From UBA4675 sp964601265 (GTDB lineage Bacteria; Bacillota; Clostridia; Christensenellales; Borkfalkiaceae): 21,916 bases of DNA. Below, one piece after another: positions 1 to 7,666 of this stretch (position 1 is the stretch's first letter; each line of letters opens with the position of its first letter). The position numbers and the translations under genes are program-made. The DNA lies in NCBI GenBank assembly GCA_964601265.1, contig CAZRMT010000020.1:1-21916 (forward strand), read 5' to 3'. The notes under the pieces were generated by a model. It was given only the letters and a program-made list of their open reading frames with translations, was not told where the DNA came from and did not search any database.

Positions 1-77
1 GTAAATTGTCAAATTTTTTGGGTTAGGTTTTTATGGCACTAATTAAAGTAAAAAATTATTAATAAAAGCAAAAAGAA

Positions 78-109
78 AACTCGTTTGAACGTAAAAATTC
101 AAACGAGTT
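78..109 (-). terminator. Intrinsic terminator after the YdeI-like gene
   Basis: A perfect 12-bp inverted repeat, AACTCGTTTGAA (78-89) and TTCAAACGAGTT (98-109), with an 8-base loop. Read on the minus strand it is followed by a T-rich run (TTCTTTTTGC), as expected for Rho-independent termination of the gene at 192-752. The rest of 1-191 is AT-rich and I see no gene in it. Confidence 0.75.
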
Positions 110-191
110 ATTCTTGAAAAAAATTAATAACGAAAACCGAATTCTAAAACCAATTTGCCGTTATTTATAATATTTCATAAATTGAAATTTG

Positions 192-752
192 TCATTCGTA
201 ATATTTATCTATACCGCCGTATCCGACGATTATTTTTCCTTCGCGAGTCTTTTTTATAAAACTTTCAAGGCGTTTTTTGAATTCGACGGGACGTTTTCTT
301 GCCACATCTATATAGGCAATGCGAATACGCTTATACGGCTCGGGAAATTTTTTGTAGTTTTTCCACGCAACTGCATCTGATTTTATAACGTCAAGTATAT
401 CGCTTGGGAAAATATACGGAGCACGAATGACGGGCAACACGTCGTCTCTTACGCTTGGGTGAATCATACCGCGTTCGTCAAGCCGAATCAACCGTTCGAT
501 ATTCGGTCGGGAATAGGGGCTGTCTTTCTTTCTCGGCGTGAACCGTTGTGCACGATACGTAGAATCAATATTCTTAATCGTGCTGTCGATCCAACCGAAA
601 CAAAGAGCTTCTTCAACCGCATCGTTATATAAAAGCGACTTATCGCCCGAGTTCTTCATAGGAAAAACAAGCCATATTTTGCTTTCCTTTTCAAAATTTT
701 TAGATAGCCATTCACGCCATACTTCTCGCTCGCTTGTGTAAAACGTTTTCAT
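192..752 (-). CDS. YdeI/OmpD-associated (OmdA) family protein
   Basis: A 186-aa protein that fits the YdeI/OmdA family, sometimes named bacteriocin-protection protein; its biochemical role is not established. The family pattern is clear: an N-terminal REWLSKNFEKES.IWLVF segment, then DAVEEALCFGWIDS near residues 45-57, YRAQRFTPRKK near 66-76, and a lysine/arginine-rich C-terminal segment (KRPVEFKKRLESFIKKTREG) typical of the OmdA tail. Length is normal for the family. There is no signal peptide or membrane segment, so it should be cytoplasmic. The ribosome site is weak (GTGAG upstream of ATG). It is a single-gene unit: a terminator hairpin lies just downstream and no gene lies within 300 bases upstream. 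Family assignment is secure; function is not. Confidence 0.88.
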   Translation of the reverse strand: MKTFYTSEREVWREWLSKNFEKESKIWLVFPMKNSGDKSLLYNDAVEEALCFGWIDSTIKNIDSTYRAQRFTPRKKDSPYSRPNIERLIRLDERGMIHPSVRDDVLPVIRAPYIFPSDILDVIKSDAVAWKNYKKFPEPYKRIRIAYIDVARKRPVEFKKRLESFIKKTREGKIIVGYGGIDKYYE

Positions 753-903
753 TTTATTCTCACAAATTCAACCGCCCACTTCTTTAAGGACGCCCTTTTT
801 TGTATTTTTCAATTAAATATTATCATATTTTTCCGATTTTTTAAGCTGTTTACCCCTCAAAGTGAGAACTATCGGCAATGCCATAAACCTATTTTTAATC
901 AAC

Positions 904-1035
904 CTAATTGTTGGCACAGCGGGTTTTTCCCGGGAAAAGCATTGTCCTACACGCAGTCAATCTGCCTAGATTATCTTCTCCATTTAATGATTTTTCCACG
1001 ATACGTTTATTTTCAAGTTGGCGTTTAATATACAT
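904..1035 (-). pseudogene. Possible remnant of an AAA/DUF4143-type ATPase gene start
   Basis: A 43-codon minus-strand reading frame starts with MYIKRQLENKRIVEKSLNG and has a good ribosome site (GGAG five bases before ATG). The first ~19 residues resemble the start of DUF4143-type AAA ATPases (IKR...L..KLIE.K.NG), which normally continue to a P-loop. Here the frame instead runs to LFPGKTRCANN and stops at 904-906. It could be a decayed 5' end, a small unrelated peptide, or chance. Evidence is limited to a short, low-complexity match. Confidence 0.2.
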
Positions 1036-1167
1036 TACAGCTCCACACAATCAATGTTTGAGCAAAACTAAAATCCTACTTTATTTTACTCAATAAAGGG
1101 ACTTTTGTCAAAGGCTATAAACTAGTAATTTGATAATTAACTACATTTTATCGGGATAATATTACAG

Positions 1168-1206
1168 AAAAAAGTGTTTGTTTGAAGTTCAGACAAGCAC
1201 TTTTTT
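1168..1206. terminator. Long orphan bidirectional terminator-like hairpin
   Basis: AAAAAAGTGTTTGTTTGAA (1168-1186) and TTCAGACAAGCACTTTTTT (1188-1206) form a 19-bp stem with only two G-U pairs and essentially no spacer, with A- and T-runs at the ends. It would act as a terminator on either strand, yet no recognisable gene ends here. It may be left from a lost gene, or insulate the gene at 1389. Confidence 0.6.
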
Positions 1207-1275
1207 AATTATAAAAATATTTTATATGATGCTTTATAAACGATAGGGGGTTAACGCGTTGACTCTTATAGTAGG

Positions 1276-1300
1276 GGGGACGTAACGTTTTCGACAGTGG
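1276..1300 (+). ncRNA. tmRNA (ssrA) 5'-end-like fragment
   Basis: The sequence GGGGACGTAACG (1276-1287) followed by TTCGACAG (1291-1298) closely matches the conserved 5' end of Firmicutes tmRNA (about 20 of 24 positions against the Bacillus subtilis ssrA start as I remember it). No resume-codon/tag region and no tRNA-like 3' end (GTTCGA...CCACCA) appears in the following few hundred bases, which instead hold a ribosome site and a coding frame. It is therefore either a fragment left by recombination or a coincidence in a 5' UTR. It is not a complete ssrA. Confidence 0.3.
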
Positions 1301-1388
1301 CGAGCGCATAACAACCTCACAAGTTAAGGAAATTTTAAAAAGCTAAAACCCGTTTTTACGGTTTTAAATATTTTTTTAGGAGTTTTGT

Positions 1389-1763
1389 ATGAAAAATTTT
1401 GACCCCATTACAACACTAAGCATTCTTTACCACAAGCACATGCCTAAAATCGTGTATCTTATGAGAAACTCTGACCGCTACCCTGAAGCGGAAAAAGCGG
1501 TTAAAGAGATAAGCGAATACTTTTTGGCAATGGACGGCAACGCTGAAATCAAGAAAAGCCCCGACGAGCTGACGGGTTCTTGTCTTTGCCTTGAAATAAC
1601 ACTCGACTCGATTGAAGTTTGCAAAATAGGCGAGTTCTGTTCCTTGCTTTCCAAAGCCGATAACTTTGACATCCTCCCTTTGACAAACGGTAAAATTTCC
1701 TTCGGGATTACCTTTAACAACGTTTGGATACCTGTACCACCACACAAAAAAGAAAACGATTAA
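1389..1763 (+). CDS. Hypothetical protein, 124 aa
   Basis: I do not recognise this protein. It is supported by a good ribosome site (AGGAG, 1379-1383, five to six bases before ATG), balanced amino-acid composition and codon use like its neighbours. It has no signal peptide or membrane segment. An N-terminal helical stretch (SILYHKHMPKIVYLMR) and a predicted helix around residues 33-46 are followed by a mostly beta-type half ending VWIPVPPHKKEND. It is a monocistronic plus-strand gene that converges on pnuC. Its leader carries the tmRNA-5'-like sequence. Two long opposite-strand frames overlap it but lack ribosome sites and composition support. Confidence 0.6.
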   Translation: MKNFDPITTLSILYHKHMPKIVYLMRNSDRYPEAEKAVKEISEYFLAMDGNAEIKKSPDELTGSCLCLEITLDSIEVCKIGEFCSLLSKADNFDILPLTNGKISFGITFNNVWIPVPPHKKEND

Positions 1764-1773
1764 AACGTTTTCT
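1745..1773 (-). terminator. Probable terminator for the pnuC-distal transcript
   Basis: AGAAAACG (1751-1758) and CGTTTTCT (1766-1773) form an 8-bp stem with a 7-base loop. On the minus strand it is followed by TTTTTTGTG, the usual terminator layout, about 115 bases beyond the pnuC stop codon and overlapping the 3' end of the convergent gene at 1389-1763. Confidence 0.4.
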
Positions 1774-1888
1774 CACCAACGTTTAACAGAGAAGAACTCG
1801 CCTTTACACTCTTAAAATATCCGTGTAAATCATAAAACGGCGGATGCTTGCGTTATTTATCGTTCTAATTATTATCAACAACACGGTT

Positions 1889-2575
1889 TTAAGCGTCGGA
1901 GCGTTGCCTTTTCAGCATTTTCGTCCAATTTATAAATCCGTAGGTATCGTTAACTAAAAACATTATAAAGCAAGCTACCATAGGAACGTAGCTTATATCG
2001 TTTCCGCTCGCTAAAACCCATAACACTATTAAAACTATATCGTTTAGCCCGTATGCAACGGCGTAAAAGCTAGACCGCATTGCAACAAACGTTACCGCAG
2101 TCCAACTTGTCGCAACCGAAATGGTCGAAAACGCGATATTAGGCGTATTAAACGCTTTTAGCACAAAAAACATTATTACGGTAACCACGGTTGCAGAAGA
2201 CAGAGTAAAAATTAATTTTTTCTTGGTTAAAGGCGAAACTTTAACTTCGCTACCCGTGTATCTATGCTTAAACCAAGTAAATACCGCAATAACGTCCATA
2301 GGAAGCGACATACATAAATAGGTAATCATTTCGCCCCAATAATGAAAAGTCGCCGAAATAACCCCGTAAAAAATCGCAAAGAAAACCGACACTATATGTC
2401 CGTAAACGTTACCTTTTGCACAAAAAATCAACGAAGTAACGCCTAAAAGCGAACCTATAAGCGACAAAATATTTTCAAACCTCGAAAACGCAGAGGCGAG
2501 CACCACAACCAAACAAGAAGTGCCCCAAAGCAAATAATCGGTTAATCTAAATCCATAAAAAATCTTTTTAAACAT
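1889..2575 (-). CDS. pnuC: PnuC-type nicotinamide riboside transporter
   Basis: A 228-aa integral membrane protein of the PnuC family, which moves nicotinamide riboside (or a related vitamin B3 form) across the inner membrane for NAD salvage. About seven hydrophobic segments are visible. Family hallmarks include GNVYGHIVSVFFAIFYG near residues 55-71, a WGEM segment near 80, LNDIVLIVLWVL near 178-189, and the C-terminal NDTYGFINW (209-217), which is the substrate-pocket signature. Length is typical. It follows the icd gene by 57 bases, but a hairpin resembling a terminator occupies that gap, so it may be only partly co-transcribed or subject to attenuation. The ribosome site is weak (GAG very close to ATG). 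The choice of pyridine substrate cannot be settled from sequence alone. Confidence 0.88.
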   Translation of the reverse strand: MFKKIFYGFRLTDYLLWGTSCLVVVLASAFSRFENILSLIGSLLGVTSLIFCAKGNVYGHIVSVFFAIFYGVISATFHYWGEMITYLCMSLPMDVIAVFTWFKHRYTGSEVKVSPLTKKKLIFTLSSATVVTVIMFFVLKAFNTPNIAFSTISVATSWTAVTFVAMRSSFYAVAYGLNDIVLIVLWVLASGNDISYVPMVACFIMFLVNDTYGFINWTKMLKRQRSDA

Positions 2576-2584
2576 ATCTCAAAC

Positions 2585-2625
2585 AAAAAAGTGTTTCATC
2601 GGTTTTACCCGTCAAAACGCTTTTT
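2585..2625 (-). terminator. Terminator or attenuator hairpin between icd and pnuC
   Basis: Read on the minus strand, AAAAAG-C-GTTTTG-A-CGG pairs with CCG-A-TGAAAC-A-CTTTTTT around a GTAAAA loop. This is a long interrupted stem followed directly by a T-run. It fills the 57-base gap between the icd stop and the pnuC start, so read-through here would set the pnuC level. Confidence 0.6.
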
Positions 2626-2632
2626 CTTTATT

Positions 2633-3844
2633 TTAAGCTAAAAGGTAATCTAATTCCTTTTTAATTTCTGCAATGAATTCCGAAGTATACACGGATTTTG
2701 TTTCTATCCCTTGACTTAAAGCGATTAAGTCTTTAGTCATTATTCCTTTATTAAGAATGTTTATACAAGCTTGTTCTAATTTATCGGCGAACACGATAAG
2801 CTCTTTTATATTGTCCATTTCGCCTCTTTTTCTTAAAGCTCCGCTCCAAGCGTAAATTGTTGCCATCGGGTTGGTTCCCGTTTGCTCGCCCTTTAAATAG
2901 CGGTAATAATGCCTTGTAACCGTTCCGTGAGCCGCCTCGTATTCGTAATTCCCGTCGGGGCTTACCAAAACGCTGGTCATCATCGAAAGAGAACCGAACG
3001 CAGTAGAAACCATATCGCTCATAACGTCGCCGTCATAATTCTTAATCGCCCACACGAAACCGCCTTCAGAGCGAATAACTCTTGCAACGGCATCGTCTAT
3101 AAGCGTGTAAAAATAAGTCAAGCCCTTTTCTTCGAATTTTTCTTTGTAGCACTCGTCGTATACTTTTTGGAAAATTTCTTTAAAGCACCCGTCGTATTTT
3201 TTGGAAATCGTATCTTTCGTCGAAAACCATAAATCTTGTTCCACGTCTAATGCGTATTTAAAACAGCTGTGCGCAAAACTCGTTATCGACTTTTCGGTGT
3301 TGTGCATACCTTGCAAAATTGCAGGTCCGTTTAAACAAGCGATTTCCACTTCTTTCGTTTTTCCGCTTTCGCCCTCGAATACAAGTTTGGCTTTTCCCGC
3401 TTCGGCGGTTCTTATTTCAACCGCCTTATACACGTCGCCGTATGCGTGACGGGCAATGGTAATAGGCTTTTTCCAACTTTTAACGGCAGGTTTTACGCTG
3501 TCTATTATAATAGGCGCTCTAAAAACCGTTCCGTCCAAAATGGCTCTTATGGTTGCGTTAGGACTTTTCCACATTTGCTTTAAGTTGTATTCGCTCATTC
3601 TTTGAACGTTCGGCGTAATGGTGGCGCATTTTACCGCAACGCCGTATTTTTTAGTTGCGTTAGCCGAATCTATCGTCACTTGGTCGTTCGTTTTATCACG
3701 GTTTACAAGTCCCAAATCGTAATACTCGGTCTTCAAGTCGACGTAGGGCAAAATGAGTTCGTCTTTTATCATTTGCCACAAAACTCTGGTCATTTCGTCC
3801 CCGTCCATTTCGACAAGGGGAGTAATCATTTTTATTCTTTCCAT
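2633..3844 (-). CDS. icd: NADP-dependent isocitrate dehydrogenase (eukaryote-like, dimeric type)
   Basis: A 403-aa enzyme that oxidatively decarboxylates isocitrate to 2-oxoglutarate. It belongs to the subfamily shared with eukaryotic IDH1/IDH2 rather than the E. coli type, as shown by the start KMITPLVEMDGDEMTR. Substrate-site residues are in place: T77, S94, N96, R100, R109 and R132 in ITPN, SPNATIR, FRA and IARH. The metal-binding segment NYDGDVMSDMVSTAFGSL is present, as is the NADP loop AAHGTVTRHYYRY. Length matches the family (about 400). The start codon overlaps the upstream aconitase stop by one base (TAATG), a sign of translational coupling. With aconitase it supplies 2-oxoglutarate, probably for glutamate synthesis. 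Confidence 0.95.
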   Translation of the reverse strand: MERIKMITPLVEMDGDEMTRVLWQMIKDELILPYVDLKTEYYDLGLVNRDKTNDQVTIDSANATKKYGVAVKCATITPNVQRMSEYNLKQMWKSPNATIRAILDGTVFRAPIIIDSVKPAVKSWKKPITIARHAYGDVYKAVEIRTAEAGKAKLVFEGESGKTKEVEIACLNGPAILQGMHNTEKSITSFAHSCFKYALDVEQDLWFSTKDTISKKYDGCFKEIFQKVYDECYKEKFEEKGLTYFYTLIDDAVARVIRSEGGFVWAIKNYDGDVMSDMVSTAFGSLSMMTSVLVSPDGNYEYEAAHGTVTRHYYRYLKGEQTGTNPMATIYAWSGALRKRGEMDNIKELIVFADKLEQACINILNKGIMTKDLIALSQGIETKSVYTSEFIAEIKKELDYLLA

Positions 3845-6081
3845 TATTTTTTCTCCTCGGCGTAGAAGTTAATCAAACAGCCGTCAAGCAAAATTTTCTC
3901 TTCGTTATCGGTAAGATTTTTGCAGTAAAGCGTAATATCGGTCACCTTATCACCGCTTATTATCTTTCCGCTGAACTTTTCTCTTCCGCTTAAAATGCCT
4001 TCTTTTACGTTTTCGACAAAGAGCATATCTCCGCTTTTACAAATAAGCTCCGAACCCTCTTCTATCGTGAAAGGCACCATACCCCAGTTGATGCAGTTGC
4101 TTCTGTATCTCTTGGTCGCATACTCTTTAGCAACGTTCGCAACTCCGCCCAAAACCTTTTGGCAAGAAGCGGCTTGTTCCCTTGCGCTACCGTCGCCGGG
4201 CTTATTGGCGTAAATAACCGAACCGAAATACGTGTCGTCCGCATTTTTACCCACTAACTTTAACGCTTTTGCTATTTTTTCGCTTACTTTTCCGTTTCTT
4301 AACTCGTCGGCTTGGTCTCTGCATTTTTTAGAAAGTCCTACGTATTCGGGAACTCTCCTAGACAGAGCAAACTCGGACAATTTGTACGGGTTGGAACGAT
4401 AAGAAGAAGTTTCGCCCGACGGAATAAGTTCGTCGGTAGTGGTTACTTCGTCGTAAATTACCGCACAGAACTCCGCAAGCATATTGTCTTTCATCGCATA
4501 CATTTTAGGCCAGTCAGCAATGTTGGGACCGTATCTCAATTCTGCCTCTTTGTCGGCATTTCCGTATCCCTCGTAAACTCTTTTTTCGTAAATTCCGCTA
4601 TCGAAAGCGTAAACTCTCTTTTCCTCTTCGTACTCGAAGTCCGTTGCGGGAGTAATTACACCGCCGTTGACGGCAGTAGAAGCAATGGATCTTGCATCCA
4701 TAAGTGCCACGCCCGAAATTTGAGCTTGGTCGGGTTTAGAGCCTTCTCTGTTGGGAAAATTACGAGTAGTGTGTCTTATAGAGAAACAGTTGTTTCCGGG
4801 CACGTCGCCCGCGCCGAAACAAGGTCCGCAGAAACAGGGCTTGATAACAGCGCCCGCGTCTATTAACTTAGAAGCTATTCCTTGCTCGGTAATCGACTTA
4901 TAGACGGGCATACTTGCAGGATAACAAGAAAGAGAGAAGTATCCGTCGCCCGTAGATTTACCGCTTAAAATATCGCTTGCAACGCTTAAATTTTCGTAAA
5001 GTCCGCCTGCGCAACCTGCTATAACGCCTTGGTCGGCGTATACTTTTCCGTCGATAACCTTGCTAGCTAAATTAAGGTTGACTTTTTCGCCGAAAGTCTT
5101 TTTTGCGTTTTCGTCGATTTCGGTTAAAATATCTTTTGCGTTTGCAATGAATTCCTTAATCGTAAACGCATTAGACGGGTGGAAAGGAAGCGCTATCATG
5201 CTCTCCGCTTTGTCTAAATCTATTTCTATCATTGCGTCGTAATACGCAACGGATTGAGGCTTTAACGGTTTAAAGTCGTTCTTTTTGCCGTGGTTTTCGT
5301 AATATTCGGCAACCTTTTCGTCGGTTTCCCAAATAGAACTCAAACAAGTCGTTTCCGTAGTCATAACGTCTATACCGTTTCTAAAATCTACGGAAAGATT
5401 TTTAATTCCTTCTCCTACGAATTCTAAAACTTTATTTTTAACAAATCCCGTTTTGAATACCGCTTTAACTAAAGCTATGGCAACGTCGTGAGGACCTACG
5501 CCCTTTCTAGGCTTACCCTTTACGTTAACGAGTACCACTTGCGGATAATCTATATCGTAAGTATTGTTTAAAAGCTGTTTGACAAGTTCGGGACCGCCTT
5601 CTCCAACGCCCATAGTTCCCAAAGCGCCGTATCTCGTGTGGCTGTCCGAACCCAAAATCATAGCCCCGCATTTTACTAATCTTTCACGTGCAAATTGGTG
5701 AATAACGGCTAGGTTTGCAGGCACGTATATTCCGCCGTATTTTTTACAAGCGGAAAGCCCGAAAATATGGTCGTCTTCGTTTATCGTTCCGCCGACTGCG
5801 CAAAGCGAGTTATGGCAATTAGTCAATGCGTAGGGAAGGGGAAAACTTTCAAGTCCGCCCGCTCTCGCCGTTTGAATAATCCCGACGTACGTTATGTCGT
5901 GCGACGCCATTGCGTCAAACTTAATTCTTAATTTTTTATCGTCTGAAACGGTATTGTGGTTAGATAAAACGGAATAAGTAATGGTACCTTTTTTCGCTTG
6001 TTCTTCACTTGCTCCGCCAAACGAATCTACTATGGTTTTGCCGTCTAATAAATATACTCCGTGCTCGGTTAGTTTTATCAT
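3844..6081 (-). CDS. Aconitate hydratase (aconitase family)
   Basis: A 745-aa aconitase that interconverts citrate and isocitrate using a [4Fe-4S] cluster. The three expected cluster cysteines are visible: C357 in AGCAGG and C418/C421 in CGPC. Other active-site segments include GSDSHTR (144-150), RNFPNREGS near 440-448, and GSAREQAA (631-638), which matches the GSSREHAA signature carrying the catalytic serine. The first cluster cysteine sits in GCAGG rather than the canonical SCTNS, and the protein resembles the divergent full-length branch often annotated just as 'hydratase' or putative aconitase. I therefore give no gene symbol. It starts 14 bases after lysS and overlaps icd by one base. 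A role in citrate-to-2-oxoglutarate conversion follows from that pairing. Confidence 0.9.
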   Translation of the reverse strand: MIKLTEHGVYLLDGKTIVDSFGGASEEQAKKGTITYSVLSNHNTVSDDKKLRIKFDAMASHDITYVGIIQTARAGGLESFPLPYALTNCHNSLCAVGGTINEDDHIFGLSACKKYGGIYVPANLAVIHQFARERLVKCGAMILGSDSHTRYGALGTMGVGEGGPELVKQLLNNTYDIDYPQVVLVNVKGKPRKGVGPHDVAIALVKAVFKTGFVKNKVLEFVGEGIKNLSVDFRNGIDVMTTETTCLSSIWETDEKVAEYYENHGKKNDFKPLKPQSVAYYDAMIEIDLDKAESMIALPFHPSNAFTIKEFIANAKDILTEIDENAKKTFGEKVNLNLASKVIDGKVYADQGVIAGCAGGLYENLSVASDILSGKSTGDGYFSLSCYPASMPVYKSITEQGIASKLIDAGAVIKPCFCGPCFGAGDVPGNNCFSIRHTTRNFPNREGSKPDQAQISGVALMDARSIASTAVNGGVITPATDFEYEEEKRVYAFDSGIYEKRVYEGYGNADKEAELRYGPNIADWPKMYAMKDNMLAEFCAVIYDEVTTTDELIPSGETSSYRSNPYKLSEFALSRRVPEYVGLSKKCRDQADELRNGKVSEKIAKALKLVGKNADDTYFGSVIYANKPGDGSAREQAASCQKVLGGVANVAKEYATKRYRSNCINWGMVPFTIEEGSELICKSGDMLFVENVKEGILSGREKFSGKIISGDKVTDITLYCKNLTDNEEKILLDGCLINFYAEEKK

Positions 6082-6095
6082 AAAAAGTCCTTAAA

Positions 6096-7664
6096 TCAAA
6101 TTTCTAATAAGTGTAAATATTGTTCTTTGTCTATTGCCGACAAGAAAAGATATAATCTCGGTCCCATATCCGTTCCGAATAAAACGTTGTAGAAAATCTT
6201 AAAATATTTCTGTTGCTTTAATTGATTTTCCTTTTTAGTCAGTTCGGGGTCGTTTATTATAGAATACAAAAATTCCATAATAGCCTTTTCCGTCAAACTT
6301 TCGCTATCTCTCAAATATACGTAAAGCTTGTTTAACACTTGCTTTTCGTCGTCCGTAAGCGAAGAAATATACTCTTCGTTCTTTTCGGGGAGAAGTTTAT
6401 ACAGTTTAGAGGGTTGATGCTTGGTTATCCAATTTTTAACCCTTAATAATCTCGATTCGTCGTCAACGGTAAACTCAACGCCTATTTTGTTAAGAATTTT
6501 TCTTACAGCTTCCGCATTAAAGTCTACAACGGGCGCAACGCTCGCCAGTACCCCGAAAGGAACTTTCGCTCTTTGTTCGTTATTGATTAGCGAAAAATCG
6601 TAAACCACTTCGTTATACTCGTCTATTTCTTTTTTTCTATACGCTTCTAATCCTTTATCGAACTCGCTGTAATGACGAATTATCGTGTCGTCGAAATTAA
6701 AGGAAAAAGCGGCTTTCGGCTCGTATTTAGCAAACAGCCATCTTATCATATCGGGTTCGTAAACTTCTAATACGCCCGCGGGGGTAATGTTCATACCCGT
6801 GGACGAGTGCATATCGCCAAGTCCCGCTATCGACAACCAACCGTACCCTTGGAAAAGAGGAGGTTCTATCCCGAAAATCTTTTTAGCAACGTCGCACGCA
6901 ACCACGTAACTTCCGCTTGCCGCCGCATGGTCGATTCCGCCCGGCTCGAAATCAACGCCCTCTACGCTCCAACGCATAGGCCAGTCGACTTTCCACACGA
7001 GTTTGATAAGATTATATTCTCTAACCTTTACCGTTTTTTCGTTTCCGCAACATTTACATCTGTACGTCAATTCTTCGCCGTCGTCCGAAACGCTTAAAAC
7101 TTCCGTCGTATCTTTAAAACACTTGTCGCAATAAACGTTTACGGGGGCGTAATTTTCTCTTTCGTCCTCGTCGCCGTCTTGCGTTTTATAACTCATTAAG
7201 ATGTCGTAAATTTCCTTTCTTTTCTGCAAGGAATATACTACCTTGTCCGCATATTTAAGCGAACGGTATTCCTTTGACTGATAACGTAAATCGGGATTTA
7301 TTCCGAGTTCCTTTAAAGAGTTTTCAAATTCTTTTTCGTTATACTCCGCATACGAAGAACATTCTCCGTGCGGGTCGGGAATCATAGAGTAGGGCATGCC
7401 TAAATATTGTTCGAAGTTGTCCGTGATTTTAGCCACGTTCGAGGGAACTTTTCTAAGTCTGTCGAATTCGTCCCAGCTAAACAAAAGTCTTGCCTTTTTG
7501 CCCGCTCTTTCCAACGCTTTAACAACGTAAAAGCTCGTGGCTATATCTCTGAAATTTCCTATATGAACGCTACCCGACGGGCTTATTCCCGACGAACAAA
7601 CGTATTCTTCTTTGTTTGGGTTTCTTTTAATGATTTCCGATGCGATTTTTTCTGCCCAATGCAT
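6096..7664 (-). CDS. lysS: Lysyl-tRNA synthetase, class I (archaeal type)
   Basis: A 522-aa class I lysyl-tRNA synthetase, the form usual in Archaea and scattered among bacteria. It charges tRNA-Lys with lysine using a Rossmann-fold catalytic core. The HIGH motif reads HIGN (34-37) after SGISPSGSV. A zinc-ribbon-like insertion has cysteines at 179, 182, 203, 205 and 206. Other family segments are WPMRW (228-232), GGIDHAAASGSY (242-253) and a C-terminal helical anticodon-binding region. The KMSKS position reads DMHSSTG (284-290), lacking the usual second lysine. It starts two bases after the upstream kinase stop, with its GGAG ribosome site inside the end of that gene. No class II LysRS is in the window, so I cannot say whether it is the only one. 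Confidence 0.93.
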   Translation of the reverse strand: MHWAEKIASEIIKRNPNKEEYVCSSGISPSGSVHIGNFRDIATSFYVVKALERAGKKARLLFSWDEFDRLRKVPSNVAKITDNFEQYLGMPYSMIPDPHGECSSYAEYNEKEFENSLKELGINPDLRYQSKEYRSLKYADKVVYSLQKRKEIYDILMSYKTQDGDEDERENYAPVNVYCDKCFKDTTEVLSVSDDGEELTYRCKCCGNEKTVKVREYNLIKLVWKVDWPMRWSVEGVDFEPGGIDHAAASGSYVVACDVAKKIFGIEPPLFQGYGWLSIAGLGDMHSSTGMNITPAGVLEVYEPDMIRWLFAKYEPKAAFSFNFDDTIIRHYSEFDKGLEAYRKKEIDEYNEVVYDFSLINNEQRAKVPFGVLASVAPVVDFNAEAVRKILNKIGVEFTVDDESRLLRVKNWITKHQPSKLYKLLPEKNEEYISSLTDDEKQVLNKLYVYLRDSESLTEKAIMEFLYSIINDPELTKKENQLKQQKYFKIFYNVLFGTDMGPRLYLFLSAIDKEQYLHLLEI

Positions 7665-7666
7665 TT

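Larger units (their letters stand above)
753..1388. other. 636-base stretch without a secure gene
   Basis: Between the YdeI-like gene and the small gene at 1389 I see only the possible 43-codon remnant (904-1035), an orphan hairpin (1168-1206) and a tmRNA-5'-end-like sequence (1276-1300). A T/A-rich segment at about 790-845 may hold the minus-strand promoter of the YdeI-like gene, but no convincing -35/-10 pair stands out. Confidence 0.6.

Noticed and set aside
78..1206. The hairpins at 78-109 and 1168-1206 as ends of one mobile element
   Set aside because: They share only a short GTTTGAA-like core, each looks like an ordinary terminator, and no transposase or target duplication is visible.
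1276..1763. A complete tmRNA gene
   Set aside because: There is no tag-coding region or tRNA-like CCA end, and a gene with its own ribosome site occupies the expected 3' part.
4312..4866. 184-aa plus-strand frame opposite the aconitase gene
   Set aside because: It lies fully within the well-supported aconitase gene, shows no family features and has no ribosome site; a shadow frame.
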